Source of the DNA: Pseudolabrys sp. Root1462
GTDB taxonomy: Bacteria; Pseudomonadota; Alphaproteobacteria; Rhizobiales; Xanthobacteraceae
Assembly: GCF_001426945.1 (NCBI RefSeq)
Contig: NZ_LMFS01000001.1
Coordinates: 1,081,757 to 1,145,756 of the forward strand
Direction: 5' to 3'
DNA length: 64,000 bases
A program made the position numbers and the translations under genes. Shown in pieces: positions 6,928-15,203 of this stretch. The notes below the pieces were generated by a model, which did no database searches, had not been told where the DNA came from, and saw nothing but the letters and a program-made list of their open reading frames with translations. Numbering within the stretch: position 1 is the first letter of the stretch; each line of letters starts with the position of its first letter.

Positions 6928-8151
6928 ATGAGCAGCGTCACAATCCGTCAACGCGAGCAGAACCCTGAAGCTGCGACCAGCTTATGGCGCTCGGTCATGT
7001 CGGCGTTCTGCGCCAGTCTGATCGGCATCGGGCTCGCGCGCTTTGCCTACACACCGCTGTTGCCGGCGATCATCGGCGCGCACTGGTTCGAGCCATCGGC
7101 GGCCGCCTATCTCGGTGCCGCCAATCTTGCCGGCTATCTCGCCGGCGCGTTGCTCGGTCGTCCGCTCGCGGCGCGGACGAGCACCGTCATCACTCTCAGA
7201 ACGATGATGCTGCTGGCGACTACGGCATTCTTCGCCTGCGCCTTTCCCACCAGTTTTGCCTGGTACTTCGTCTGGCGCTTCGCCTCGGGTCTCGCCGGCG
7301 GCGCGTTGATGGTGCTGGCGGCGCCAACGGTGCTGCCGCATATCCCCGTGTCGCGCCGCGGTCTCGCCGGCGGCGCGATCTTCATGGGCGTCGGCGCGGG
7401 AGTCGTCGCGTCCGGAACGCTGGTGCCGCTGCTGCTGCAGCAGGGATTGCAGCAGACCTGGATTTGGCTCGGCGCGCTGTCCTTGCTCCTGACGGCGATC
7501 GCCTGGACCGGATGGCCAGGCGATGCCGAACCGGCCGCGGCGCCCAAGCCCAATGCGGCGCCGCCGCGCCAGCGTGTTCTCTGGGCGCTGTTTGCCGAGT
7601 ACGGGCTGAATGCGGCCGGCTGGGTGCCGCACATGATCTTCCTCGTCGACTTCGTCGCGCGCGGCCTCGGTGAAGGCGTTCAGGTCGGCGCCGAATACTG
7701 GGTTCTGTTCGGCGTCGGCGCGACGGTCGGGCCGCTGCTCGCCGGCCACCTGGCCGACCGCGCCGGGTTCGGCCCGGCGCTGCGCTTTGCCTTTCTCATC
7801 GAAGCGGGCGCGGTGGTCATTCCGGCATTCGGTCTCGGCCAAGCCTGGTTGACGGTGTCGAGCATCATCGTCGGCGCCTTCGTGACCGGCACCGTGCCGC
7901 TTGTGCTCGGCCGCATCGGCGAGTTGTTGCCGCATCATCCGGCGCAGCAGAAGCAGGCCTGGAGTCTTGCAACAGCATGCTTCGCGCTCTGTCAGGCCGT
8001 CGCCGCCTATGCGCTGTCCTACGTGTTCGCACAGAGCAACGGCAATTATCGCCTGCTGTTCCTGATCGGCGGCGCGGCGATGGTGCTCGCGCTGGTGATC
8101 GATTTCATCGCGACGCTTGCCGCGCCGCGTTCCGCCGAGGCGGGCGAGTAA
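6928..8151 (+). CDS. YbfB/YjiJ-family MFS transporter
   Basis: A 407-residue inner-membrane transporter with about 12 hydrophobic segments. The first (residues 21-45) carries the family signature GIGLARFAYTPLLPAII. The central loop after helix 6 is charged and alanine/proline-rich (EPAAAPKPNAAPPRQR). Family members are proton-driven exporters or importers of unknown substrate. The start at 6928 follows GTGAGGAATGGCCC. The next gene begins 28 bases downstream on the same strand, so the two probably share a transcript. It lies just right of the IS remnant, where normal chromosomal composition resumes. Confidence 0.85.
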   Translation: MSSVTIRQREQNPEAATSLWRSVMSAFCASLIGIGLARFAYTPLLPAIIGAHWFEPSAAAYLGAANLAGYLAGALLGRPLAARTSTVITLRTMMLLATTAFFACAFPTSFAWYFVWRFASGLAGGALMVLAAPTVLPHIPVSRRGLAGGAIFMGVGAGVVASGTLVPLLLQQGLQQTWIWLGALSLLLTAIAWTGWPGDAEPAAAPKPNAAPPRQRVLWALFAEYGLNAAGWVPHMIFLVDFVARGLGEGVQVGAEYWVLFGVGATVGPLLAGHLADRAGFGPALRFAFLIEAGAVVIPAFGLGQAWLTVSSIIVGAFVTGTVPLVLGRIGELLPHHPAQQKQAWSLATACFALCQAVAAYALSYVFAQSNGNYRLLFLIGGAAMVLALVIDFIATLAAPRSAEAGE

Positions 8152-8179
8152 AAAAAGCGAAAGCGCAAAGGAGAAGCCT

Positions 8180-8662
8180 ATGTCGTCGTCGATAACCGAG
8201 ATCACCGGCGCCGAAATGCGCAAGGGCGACGGCAGCGCGCTCGACGCGCTGATCGATTTCTACCGCGCCTTCAATCGACACGACCTCGACGGCCTGGCGG
8301 CCAACTGGGCGGCGGGCGAGATCCCCAGTATGGACAATCCGATCGGCGGCATCCGCCGCGGCTGGCCGTCGATCCGCGATGGCTATGCCAGGTTGTTCGG
8401 CGGACCGGCGAAGGTCAATGTCACCTTCCATGATTTCACCAGCCAGAGCTGGAACGGCTGTCATCTCTTCGTCGGCCGCGAAAAGGGCAGGTGCGTGACG
8501 CCGACTGCGACTGTCGATCTGCGCATCCGCACCACCCGGTGGTTTGCGCAAATCGACGGCATCTGGCGGCAGGTGCATCACCACGGCTCGATCGAAGAGC
8601 CGACGCTGCTTGCCGACTATCAGCGGGCCATTTTCGGCGCGCCGCTCGACCGCCCGGCGTGA
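8180..8662 (+). CDS. SnoaL-like / NTF2-fold protein
   Basis: A 160-residue protein with the cone-shaped NTF2-like fold. The helix ALIDFYRAFNRHDLDGLAANW (about residues 20-40) is typical of SnoaL-like polyketide cyclase or ketosteroid-isomerase relatives, followed by a GGIRRGWPSIRDGYARLF strand-helix. The C-terminal DGIWRQVHHHGSIEEP strand completes the barrel. AAAGGAG, seven bases before 8180, sets the start; an earlier in-frame ATG overlaps the MFS gene by 35 bases and lacks such a site. Likely cotranscribed with the MFS gene. Enzymatic role unknown. Confidence 0.8.
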   Translation: MSSSITEITGAEMRKGDGSALDALIDFYRAFNRHDLDGLAANWAAGEIPSMDNPIGGIRRGWPSIRDGYARLFGGPAKVNVTFHDFTSQSWNGCHLFVGREKGRCVTPTATVDLRIRTTRWFAQIDGIWRQVHHHGSIEEPTLLADYQRAIFGAPLDRPA

Positions 8663-8726
8663 CTAAGGGCGATGCAACAACAGCCTTACCGCGCCGCCGC
8701 CCCGATGTGACAGCCGGCGCCTTACG

Positions 8727-9650
8727 TCAGCCCGCCGCGACGTAACGGTACGCGCCGTCCTTGCGCTCGACCATGCCAATGCCCGGATAGGGCAGGTGGA
8801 AGCCGATGATCTTCGTCTTGTCGGTGGCGAGGCGATCGAGCAGTTTCTGGCGCGTCGCCACTGCCTGATCGGGCACGTGATCGGCCGCCGGCTTCCATTC
8901 CGGATGCGCGAATGAAATCGTCGGATGCGTCAGCGCGTCGCCAGTCACGATGAGACCGTCGCCGCCTTTCAGCGCCAGCGAGGCATGGCCCTGGGTGTGG
9001 CCGGGCGTCGAGACGATCTGCAGGCCGGGCACGATCTCGTCGCCGTCCTTGAACATCGCGACGCGGTCCTTGATCGCCGCGTAATTGCGCCGCGCGCCGG
9101 TAACGAAGCCGGCGCGCTCGGCCGGCAGGCCGCGCGTGGCGTTGTCGCCGTGCCAGAAATCCCATTCGGCGGCGCCGACGTGGAATTGCGCGTTCGGCAA
9201 CATCAGTTCGTCGAATTCATCGACGGTGCCCCACAGGTGATCGGGATGGCCGTGGGTGAAGATCACTTTGGTGATCTTCGTCTTGTCGATGCCGGCGGTC
9301 TTGAGATTGTCCCACACCTTGCCCGCGGTCGGCATGAAGCGGTCGCCGGAGCCGGTGTCGATGAGGATGAGATCGCTGCCGTGCCTGACGAGCGTGACGT
9401 TGGTCGGCGCGTTATAGGTCTCGCCGGATTGTCCGGCGGCGGCGAGCATCGCGGCGCGTTCGGCCGGATCGGCATCGGCGGCGAGGAAGCTCACCGGCAG
9501 CACGAGGTGGCCGTCGCTGACGACAGTGACGTCGAAGTCACCATGCTTGAGCGCGGTCAGCGCGGCGACGGCGGGCAACGCGCCGAACGCGCCGAACGCT
9601 CCGAAGGCAGCCGTCCCGGCCAGCACCGCGCGGCGAGTGAGAAGGTTCAT
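8727..9650 (-). CDS. Metallo-beta-lactamase-fold hydrolase, Tat-exported
   Basis: A 307-residue periplasmic MBL-fold hydrolase. The N-terminus MNLLTRRAVLAGTAAFGAFG carries a twin-arginine motif and a hydrophobic core with likely cleavage near AVAA. The metal site is THGHPDHLWG (HxHxDH, about residues 122-131), with further ligands in STPGHTQGHAS and GDALTHP. The C-terminal FHLPYPGIG histidine is typical of the PNGM/AttM-like subfamily. Members hydrolyse lactones, esters or organophosphates; the substrate is not deducible. The start at 9650 is chosen because the Tat signal begins there. It is the lone gene between the SnoaL protein and rpsD. Confidence 0.88.
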   Translation of the reverse strand: MNLLTRRAVLAGTAAFGAFGAFGALPAVAALTALKHGDFDVTVVSDGHLVLPVSFLAADADPAERAAMLAAAGQSGETYNAPTNVTLVRHGSDLILIDTGSGDRFMPTAGKVWDNLKTAGIDKTKITKVIFTHGHPDHLWGTVDEFDELMLPNAQFHVGAAEWDFWHGDNATRGLPAERAGFVTGARRNYAAIKDRVAMFKDGDEIVPGLQIVSTPGHTQGHASLALKGGDGLIVTGDALTHPTISFAHPEWKPAADHVPDQAVATRQKLLDRLATDKTKIIGFHLPYPGIGMVERKDGAYRYVAAG

Positions 9651-9746
9651 GTCATGGCCCCGGCAAATATTCAGAACCATGAATAACAAATCCCCCGCCT
9701 TTTGGGCAGGGGATCTGGAAGTCTTGTCGCTGAAAGCGAAGCGCGG

Positions 9747-10364
9747 TTAGCGCGAATAGTATTCCACCACCAGGTGCGGCTCCATCTGCACCGGGTAGGG
9801 CACATCCGACGGCGCCGGCACGCGGGCCATCTGGGCGCTCATCTTGCCGGTATCGACGCTGATGTAGTCCGGCACGTCGCGCTCGGCCAAGGCCTGCGCT
9901 TCGAGCACCAGGTTCATCTGCTTCGACTTCTCGCGGATTTCGATCACGTCGCCGACCTTGACGCGGTAGCTGGCGATGTTGACCTTCTTGCCGTTCACCT
10001 TGACGTGGCCGTGGTTGATGAACTGGCGGGCGGCGAACACGGTCGGCACGAACTTGGCGCGGTAGATCACCGCATCGAGGCGGCGCTCGAGCAGGCCGAT
10101 CATGTTGGCGCCGGAGTCACCCTTCATGCGGATGGCTTCGTCGTAGATGCCGCGGAACTGCTTCTCGGAGATGTTGCCGTAGTAGCCGCGCAGCTTCTGC
10201 TTAGCCTTGAGCTGGACACCGTAGTCGGACAGCTTGCCCTTGCGGCGCTGGCCGTGCTGGCCGGGGCCGTATTCGCGGCGGTTCACCGGGGACTTCGGAC
10301 GGCCCCAGATGTTCTCGCCCATGCGGCGATCGATTTTGTACTTGGATTCCAAACGCTTGGTCAT
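9747..10364 (-). CDS. rpsD: 30S ribosomal protein S4
   Basis: A 205-residue S4, the primary 16S rRNA-binding protein that nucleates small-subunit assembly. The N-terminal domain includes [18 protein letters not shown] and [15 protein letters not shown], without the zinc-binding cysteines found in some bacteria. The S4 RNA-binding domain begins near residue 93 ([12 protein letters not shown]) and contains [19 protein letters not shown]. It stands alone rather than in the alpha operon, as usual in Rhizobiales. The upstream leader has two inverted repeats that could be regulatory. Confidence 0.98.
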   Translation of the reverse strand: MTKRLESKYKIDRRMGENIWGRPKSPVNRREYGPGQHGQRRKGKLSDYGVQLKAKQKLRGYYGNISEKQFRGIYDEAIRMKGDSGANMIGLLERRLDAVIYRAKFVPTVFAARQFINHGHVKVNGKKVNIASYRVKVGDVIEIREKSKQMNLVLEAQALAERDVPDYISVDTGKMSAQMARVPAPSDVPYPVQMEPHLVVEYYSR

Positions 10365-10440
10365 CGCGTCCTCATATGATTCAAACTAAGGGTGAGGAAA
10401 CGCGCCCTCCTTTGTCCCGGGTCACCCCGGAACCGACAGC

Positions 10441-10505
10441 CAAGTCCTTGAAGCGTAAGGGCTTGTCACGGGTCGCGAAACGCCGAACGGGCCCCTAGGG
10501 CCCGT
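10441..10505 (-). promoter_or_regulatory. Hairpin-rich leader upstream of rpsD
   Basis: The 348-base gap between rpsD and the divergent gene at 10713 has no coding frame I can support. It holds two inverted repeats on the rpsD side: CAAGTCCTT/AAGGGCTTG (10441-10449 and 10457-10465, one G-T mismatch) and ACGGGCCC/GGGCCCGT (10487-10494 and 10498-10505). They lie 77-141 bases upstream of the rpsD start. They could form a structured leader or be terminators for antisense transcription; neither has a clear T tract. Confidence 0.4.
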
Positions 10506-10712
10506 CAGGTGGGTGGCTTTTAAGCGCGGCATCCCCCCATGTCAAATTTGTTGCGACAGCGAGCCGCAGGTATTTCCGGCGCCAAACGCGGGCTTTGATA
10601 CCGTTTTGTCTTGCAGACGGCCGATTTTGGCCTACTTTCCCATCGTCAGGCCGGGCCCCTCTGGCAGTCATGCGACTGCGATGTCGGACTGAAATCTCGA
10701 CGTGGGTCCGAT

Positions 10713-11066
10713 ATGCGCCAGGATAAGCCGTTTCAACAATCCCAATCCGGAAGGCCGTCCACCGGGCGGCCAGCACTCGTGCCTTGGCTGGCGATCGCCT
10801 TCATGGCGGGGCTGGCCATCACGGTCGTGCTGGTACCGCAGGCGTTGGTGCTCCCGGTCGTCAGCGTGGCTGCGCTGGCGTCCGCCGCCATCATTGCGGT
10901 GACCGCCTACGTGTCACCGCGGCTGGCGACGCTCAGGCCGATTAACGGCTGGGACATTGCGGGAGCGTTGACGCTGATCGGCTGTGCAGCGGCCATCTTT
11001 GGCGAAATCGAACCCTTGGTCGAATACTTCAAACCTGCACCGGAACGGAGCCCTTCGCGTGGTTGA
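10713..11066 (+). CDS. Small hypothetical membrane protein upstream of TerC
   Basis: A 117-residue protein with a polar N-terminus (MRQDKPFQQSQSGRP) and about three hydrophobic segments: residues 26-46, 49-69 and 81-99. It ends in a charged tail (PAPERSPSRG). The start is the first methionine that keeps the membrane topology reasonable. Its stop overlaps the GTG start of the TerC gene by eight bases, so translation is probably coupled. No family recognised. A helper of the TerC-type transporter is an inference from the overlap only. Confidence 0.65.
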   Translation: MRQDKPFQQSQSGRPSTGRPALVPWLAIAFMAGLAITVVLVPQALVLPVVSVAALASAAIIAVTAYVSPRLATLRPINGWDIAGALTLIGCAAAIFGEIEPLVEYFKPAPERSPSRG

Positions 11067-11706
11067 TTTTGCGCATCTGTTTACGCCTGAATCCCTAAGC
11101 GCCTTTGCCCAGGTCATCATGATCGACCTGGTACTGGCCGGCGACAATGCCGTCGTCATCGGTCTTGCCGCGGCCGGCCTTCCTCTCGACCAGCGGCGGA
11201 AGGCCATCATTGTCGGTATCATCGCCGCGACCGTGCTGCGCATCGGCTTTGCCGGCGTCGCCATCCAGCTTCTGCAAATCGTCGGCCTGCTGTTTGCCGG
11301 TGGCGTGCTGCTGTTGTGGGTGTGCTGGAAGATGTGGCGCGAATTGCGCTCCGGCGGCCACGAAGGCGAGGGCATGTTCAACGGTGATGTCAACGGCGCG
11401 GCTGCAACCGCTGCACCGCGCAAGACCTTCGCGCAAGCCGCCTGGCAGATTCTGATCGCCGACGTGTCGATGTCGCTCGACAACGTCCTCGCGGTCGCCG
11501 GCGCGGCGCGCGACCACCCGACGGCGCTGATCTTCGGTCTCGGCCTGTCGATCCTGCTCATGGGCGTCGCGGCAAACTTCATCGCCGGGCTGCTGACCAA
11601 GCACCGCTGGATCGCTTATGTCGGCCTCGCGATCATTCTCTATGTCGCGGGCGACATGATCGTTCGCGGCGCGCTCGAGATCCGCGCCGAGGCATTCACA
11701 GGCTGA
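11059..11706 (+). CDS. TerC/YjbE-family integral membrane protein
   Basis: A 215-residue TerC-family protein of the YjbE branch with about seven transmembrane helices. Conserved acidic motifs are visible: VLAGDNAVVIGLAAAGLP (near residue 22) and ADVSMSLDNVLAVAGAA (near residue 135), which in the family line a metal-ion path. TerC relatives export manganese or help metalate exported enzymes. The start is a GTG with GGAG eight bases upstream; no ATG is suitably placed. No yybP-ykoY manganese riboswitch was seen upstream. It converges on murI with an 11-base overlap. Confidence 0.88.
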   Translation: MVDFAHLFTPESLSAFAQVIMIDLVLAGDNAVVIGLAAAGLPLDQRRKAIIVGIIAATVLRIGFAGVAIQLLQIVGLLFAGGVLLLWVCWKMWRELRSGGHEGEGMFNGDVNGAAATAAPRKTFAQAAWQILIADVSMSLDNVLAVAGAARDHPTALIFGLGLSILLMGVAANFIAGLLTKHRWIAYVGLAIILYVAGDMIVRGALEIRAEAFTG

Positions 11707-12505
11707 AGCCAAAATGGCCAAGGGCCGCTGCCAACGGCGGCGGCGGCTCGCGGCCTGAGGTGAAGAAGATTCGCGGCGGTACTTTATCCGCCGCGACCTC
11801 GCGGTCGCGCAACAGATCGGCAACGCGCCGCGCGATCGCCGGCGCCGGATCGATCCAGTCGACTGGCCAAGGCGCGAGCTTGCGGAAGCGCTCCGTCAGC
11901 AACGGATAATGCGTGCAGGCGAGCACGACGGTGTCCGTCTTGCGGCCATCGGCATCGACGAAGCACGGCCCGATCTCGGCGGCGATATCGCCGTCGGCCA
12001 CCGGCATGCCGGACAGCTGGAGTTCGGCGATGCTGGCAAGTTTCGGCGAGCCGACGGGGACAACGTCGCAGCCGGCGGCGAATTCGCGGATCAGTGCGTG
12101 GGTGTATTCGAGCGACACGGTGGCTTTGGTGCCGAGGACGGCGATGCGTTTCGACTTCGACTGCGCGCAGGCCGGCTTGATCGCCGGCACGGTGCCGACG
12201 AAGGGTACGGTGTAACGCTTGCGCAGTTCGGCCAGCGCCAGTGTCGAGGCAGTGTTGCAGGCGACGACGATGAGATCGGGCTTGTGCGCCGCGATCGCAT
12301 CACCCATGACAGCGACGATGCGCTGGATCAGCGCGTCGGGCGGCTGATTGCCGTAGGGAAAGCCGGCGTCGTCAGCGACGTAGACGAAACGCGCGTCGGG
12401 ACGCGCCGCGATGACTTCGCGGAAAACGGTGAGACCGCCGACGCCGGAATCAAAAATCAGCACGGCAGGCGCGGCGCTTCCTGAACGATTATTTAGATTC
12501 GGCAT
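11696..12505 (-). CDS. murI: Glutamate racemase
   Basis: A 269-residue cofactor-independent racemase that supplies D-glutamate for peptidoglycan. The two catalytic cysteines lie in VVACNTASTLAL and VVLACTHYPLL. The N-terminal FDSGVGGLTVFRE holds the general acid/base aspartate. Start choice is uncertain: methionines at 12535 and 12598 are also in frame, but the domain begins right after 12505 and the upstream residues look non-conserved. The last 11 bases overlap the convergent TerC gene. Confidence 0.95.
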   Translation of the reverse strand: MPNLNNRSGSAAPAVLIFDSGVGGLTVFREVIAARPDARFVYVADDAGFPYGNQPPDALIQRIVAVMGDAIAAHKPDLIVVACNTASTLALAELRKRYTVPFVGTVPAIKPACAQSKSKRIAVLGTKATVSLEYTHALIREFAAGCDVVPVGSPKLASIAELQLSGMPVADGDIAAEIGPCFVDADGRKTDTVVLACTHYPLLTERFRKLAPWPVDWIDPAPAIARRVADLLRDREVAADKVPPRIFFTSGREPPPPLAAALGHFGFSL

Positions 12506-12674
12506 GAAACCGTAGAATAAGCCATGTTCATGCATCGGTGACAATAGGTCGCAGCCGGGAAGCCCATACTCGTCCGTTTTATTCCATGAATGGAGCACGT
12601 GCGTCGAACCATCGGCGACGCAATCCGTTTTCCTCTTGAAAGGGGCGACGAATACTCATTCTGGGATAGAAATC

Positions 12675-13073
12675 ATGAAACTCAAGACAGCAGGATTGGC
12701 CATTGCGGCCTTCATCGCATCCGCCGGAGTTGCTTCGGCCGCGACGGTCACCAACGATCTCAATCTGCGTTCCGGTCCCGGCACCGGCTATCGCGTCGTC
12801 GATACCATGCCGGCCGGCGCTTATGTCGACGTCATCGGTTGCGGCGGTTCTTGGTGCCGCGTCAACTGGCGAGGCGCGGTCGGCTACGCCAGTGCCAGCT
12901 ATCTAGCGGGTGGTGGTGGCGGTGCCGTTTACGCCGCCGAACCGGTCTATGTCGCGCCGCCGCCGGTAGTTAGCTTTGGCTTCGGATTCGGCAGCGGGCC
13001 GCGCTGGGGCCATCACGGCTGGCGCGGTCATCGCGGCGGCTGGCATCACGGCCACCACGGGCGTCATCGCTAG
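12675..13073 (+). CDS. Exported SH3b-domain protein, first of a tandem pair
   Basis: A 132-residue secreted protein. Residues 1-22 form a Sec signal peptide ending AGVASA. A bacterial SH3 domain (SH3b, about residues 23-80) follows: ATVTNDLNLRSGPG, then CGGSWCRVNWRGAVGYASASYL with two cysteines that probably form a disulfide. The tail is low-complexity and rich in Gly, His and Trp. SH3b domains bind peptidoglycan or peptides in the envelope. A close paralogue follows at 13251. The tail could bind metals, which is an inference. Confidence 0.85.
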   Translation: MKLKTAGLAIAAFIASAGVASAATVTNDLNLRSGPGTGYRVVDTMPAGAYVDVIGCGGSWCRVNWRGAVGYASASYLAGGGGGAVYAAEPVYVAPPPVVSFGFGFGSGPRWGHHGWRGHRGGWHHGHHGRHR

Positions 13074-13081
13074 AAGCAATT

Positions 13082-13117
13082 TAGGCCTGACGCGCGGCCT
13101 CCCGCGCGTCAGGCCTA
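13082..13117 (+). terminator. Strong hairpin after first SH3b gene
   Basis: A perfect 16-base stem (TAGGCCTGACGCGCGG paired with its complement) with a CCTC loop starts nine bases after the stop codon. There is no T tract, so it may act as a stabilising 3' hairpin or a Rho-assisted terminator. Confidence 0.65.
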
Positions 13118-13250
13118 CGGGTCTGCAATTATTCGCGGCCCAACCGGGCAGACATTTGATCCACGAAAACGTGAAAATCGGCGAGGGTGCGGCACCAACG
13201 ATCGCTGCTTAAGTGACGAGAAAGCGGGGCGTCTCAACAGGACAGATGCC

Positions 13251-13703
13251 ATGAAATACCGAATTCTCGCTCTCGCCACCGGTGTGCTTATGCTGTCGGC
13301 CGGCGCGGCGTCGGCAGCGACAGTGACCAACACTGTCAATCTGCGCGCCGGGCCGGGGACGTCATACAGCGTCATCGATACGCTGCCGGCCGGCGCCGAT
13401 GTCGACGTTCTCAATTGCACCGGCAATTGGTGCCGTGTCAGTTGGGATGGTGCCGTCGGCTTTGCCAGTGCCAGCTATCTGGACGATGCCGGCACTTACG
13501 AGGCGTCGCCGGTCTATGCCCAGCCGATCTATTACGATTACGCCTTTGGCGGGCCGCGCTTCTATGGCTTCCACCGCGGCTATCACGGCTTCCACGGCTT
13601 CCGCGGCGGCTTCCATCGCGGCGGCTTCCGTGGTGGTTTCCACGGCGGCGGCTTCCATGGCGGAGGTTTTCACGGCGGCGGCCATTACGGCGGCCACCGT
13701 TAA
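13251..13703 (+). CDS. Exported SH3b-domain protein with Gly/His-rich repeat tail
   Basis: A 150-residue paralogue of the preceding protein. The signal peptide ends GAASA near residue 22, and the SH3b core (ATVTNTVNLRAGPG, then CTGNWCRVSWDGAVGFASASYL) aligns almost residue by residue, including the two cysteines. The C-terminal 50 residues are a degenerate repeat of GGFHGGG units with about a dozen histidines, much longer than in the first copy. The pair arose by tandem duplication, followed by tail divergence. A hairpin follows the stop. Confidence 0.85.
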   Translation: MKYRILALATGVLMLSAGAASAATVTNTVNLRAGPGTSYSVIDTLPAGADVDVLNCTGNWCRVSWDGAVGFASASYLDDAGTYEASPVYAQPIYYDYAFGGPRFYGFHRGYHGFHGFRGGFHRGGFRGGFHGGGFHGGGFHGGGHYGGHR

Positions 13704-13709
13704 GGTCGA

Positions 13710-13735
13710 AACGGCGGGGAGCGATCCCCGCCGTT
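13710..13735. terminator. Terminator hairpin between SH3b gene and purB
   Basis: ACGGCGGGGA (13711-13720) and TCCCCGCCGT (13725-13734) form a perfect ten-base stem around GCGA in the short convergent gap. It is flanked by AA and TT and could end transcription from both sides, though the T run is short. Confidence 0.65.
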
Positions 13736-13741
13736 CGTTGC

Positions 13742-15052
13742 TCAGGCTTCGTCGAACACCCGTTTGAAGATGGTGTCGACCTGGCGGAAGTGATGATCGA
13801 GGTCGAAATTGGCCTCAAGCTCCTTGTCGCTCAGCGCCTTCTTCACATCCGGGTCAGCCTTCAAGAGCGACAGGAAGTCGTTGCTCTCGCCGCGCCACAC
13901 CTTCATTGCGTTGCGCTGCACCAGGCGGTAGGCGTCCTCGCGTGCGACGCCGGCCTTGGTCAGCGCGATCAGGATGCGCTGCGAGTGGATCAGGCCGCCG
14001 AGCCGGTCGAGGTTCTTCTGCATGTTGGCCGGATAAACCAGGAGCTTGTCGATCAGGCTGGAGAGACGGGCGAGCGCGAAATCGAGCGTCACCGTGGCAT
14101 CGGGGCCGATCATGCGTTCGACCGAGGAGTGCGAGATATCGCGTTCGTGCCACAGCGCCACGTTCTCCAGCGCCGGCGTCACGTAGCCGCGCACCATGCG
14201 GGCGAGGCCGGTGATGTTTTCCGACAGCACCGGGTTGCGCTTGTGGGGCATCGCCGACGAGCCCTTCTGCTTTTCCGAGAAGAACTCTTCGGCTTCCAGC
14301 ACTTCGGTCCGCTGCAGGTGGCGCACTTCGATGGCGAGGCGCTCCATCGACGAGGCGACGACGCCGAGCGTCGCAAAGAACATGGCGTGGCGATCGCGCG
14401 GAATCACCTGCGTCGACACCGGCTCGACCGCGAGGCCCATCTGCTTGGCGACGTATTCCTCCACGCGCGGATCGACCTGAGCGAAAGTGCCGACGGCGCC
14501 GGAAATGGCGCAGGTCGCGACTTCCTTGCGCGCTGCGACCATGCGCTCGCGACAGCGCGAGAACTCGGCATAGGCCTGCGCCATCTTCAGGCCGAACGTG
14601 GTCGGCTCGGCATGGATGCCGTGCGAGCGCCCGACGGTCGGCGTCAGCTTGTGCTCGAAGGCGCGGCGCTTGAGCGCGGCGAGCAGCGTGTCGATGTCCT
14701 TGATCAGGATGTCGGCGGCGCGGGTGAGTTGCACGTTGAGGCAGGTGTCGAGCACGTCCGATGAGGTCATGCCGGAGTGCATGTAGCGCGCTTCCGGTCC
14801 GACGATTTCCGACACATGCGTGAGGAAGGCGATGACGTCGTGCTTAACCTCGGCCTCGATGGCGTCGATGCGCTCGACGTCGAACTTCGCGTCCTTACCC
14901 TTGGCCCAGATGGTCGCGGCGGCTTCCTTCGGGATGACGCCGAGTTCGGCCATGGCGGAGGCGGCGTGCGCCTCGATCTCGAACCAGATGCGGAATTTGG
15001 TTTCCGGCGACCAGATCGCGGCCATCTCGGGGCGTGAGTAACGGGGGATCAT
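13742..15052 (-). CDS. purB: Adenylosuccinate lyase
   Basis: A 436-residue homotetrameric lyase of the fumarase/aspartase superfamily. It catalyses two purine steps: cleavage of SAICAR to AICAR and of adenylosuccinate to AMP. The superfamily signature GSSAMPHKRNP (near residue 265) carries the catalytic flexible-loop serine. The first conserved region is HSGMTSSDVLDT and the histidine region is GRSHGIHAEPTTFG. Length is normal. It converges on the SH3b pair and is followed upstream by a palindromic repeat and rpe. Confidence 0.97.
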   Translation of the reverse strand: MIPRYSRPEMAAIWSPETKFRIWFEIEAHAASAMAELGVIPKEAAATIWAKGKDAKFDVERIDAIEAEVKHDVIAFLTHVSEIVGPEARYMHSGMTSSDVLDTCLNVQLTRAADILIKDIDTLLAALKRRAFEHKLTPTVGRSHGIHAEPTTFGLKMAQAYAEFSRCRERMVAARKEVATCAISGAVGTFAQVDPRVEEYVAKQMGLAVEPVSTQVIPRDRHAMFFATLGVVASSMERLAIEVRHLQRTEVLEAEEFFSEKQKGSSAMPHKRNPVLSENITGLARMVRGYVTPALENVALWHERDISHSSVERMIGPDATVTLDFALARLSSLIDKLLVYPANMQKNLDRLGGLIHSQRILIALTKAGVAREDAYRLVQRNAMKVWRGESNDFLSLLKADPDVKKALSDKELEANFDLDHHFRQVDTIFKRVFDEA

Positions 15053-15077
15053 CGTCTCAGCACTCGCAATGTTGTCT

Positions 15078-15194
15078 CCTCATCCTGAGGAGCGCGGCAC
15101 GCGCGTCTCGAAGCATGAGGCCGAGGCGCTGCCGCAATGATGAAACACGGGCCTCATGGTTCGAAACGCCGCTGCGCGGCTCCTCTCCATGAGG
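15078..15194. repeat. Long intergenic inverted repeat (Bradyrhizobiaceae-type)
   Basis: The purB-rpe gap contains two half-elements in opposite orientation. The left reads CCTCATCCTGAGGAGC followed by a GCGCGTCTCGAAGCATGAGG block. The right, read on the other strand, is CCTCATGGAGAGGAGC followed by a GGCGTTTCGAACCATGAGG block. I recognise this as the dispersed palindromic repeat common between genes of Bradyrhizobium and Rhodopseudomonas relatives. It probably folds as a large hairpin in RNA and may affect mRNA ends. It has no coding content. Confidence 0.75.
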
Positions 15195-15203
15195 GTCGCA
15201 GGT

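Noticed and set aside
6982-8223. 413-residue minus-strand frame across the MFS transporter
   Set aside because: No domain, extreme Arg/Gln/Asp composition, and the plus strand encodes a clear transporter.
11000-11058. yybP-ykoY manganese riboswitch before the TerC gene
   Set aside because: The TerC start overlaps the preceding gene and no conserved riboswitch core was found.
13560-13700. CRISPR-like regular repeat in the SH3b tail
   Set aside because: The repetition encodes GGFHGGG codons in frame, without spacers of unique sequence; it is a protein repeat.
13415-14764. 449-residue plus-strand frame across the SH3b tail and purB
   Set aside because: It is the antisense of purB; purB motifs are unambiguous.
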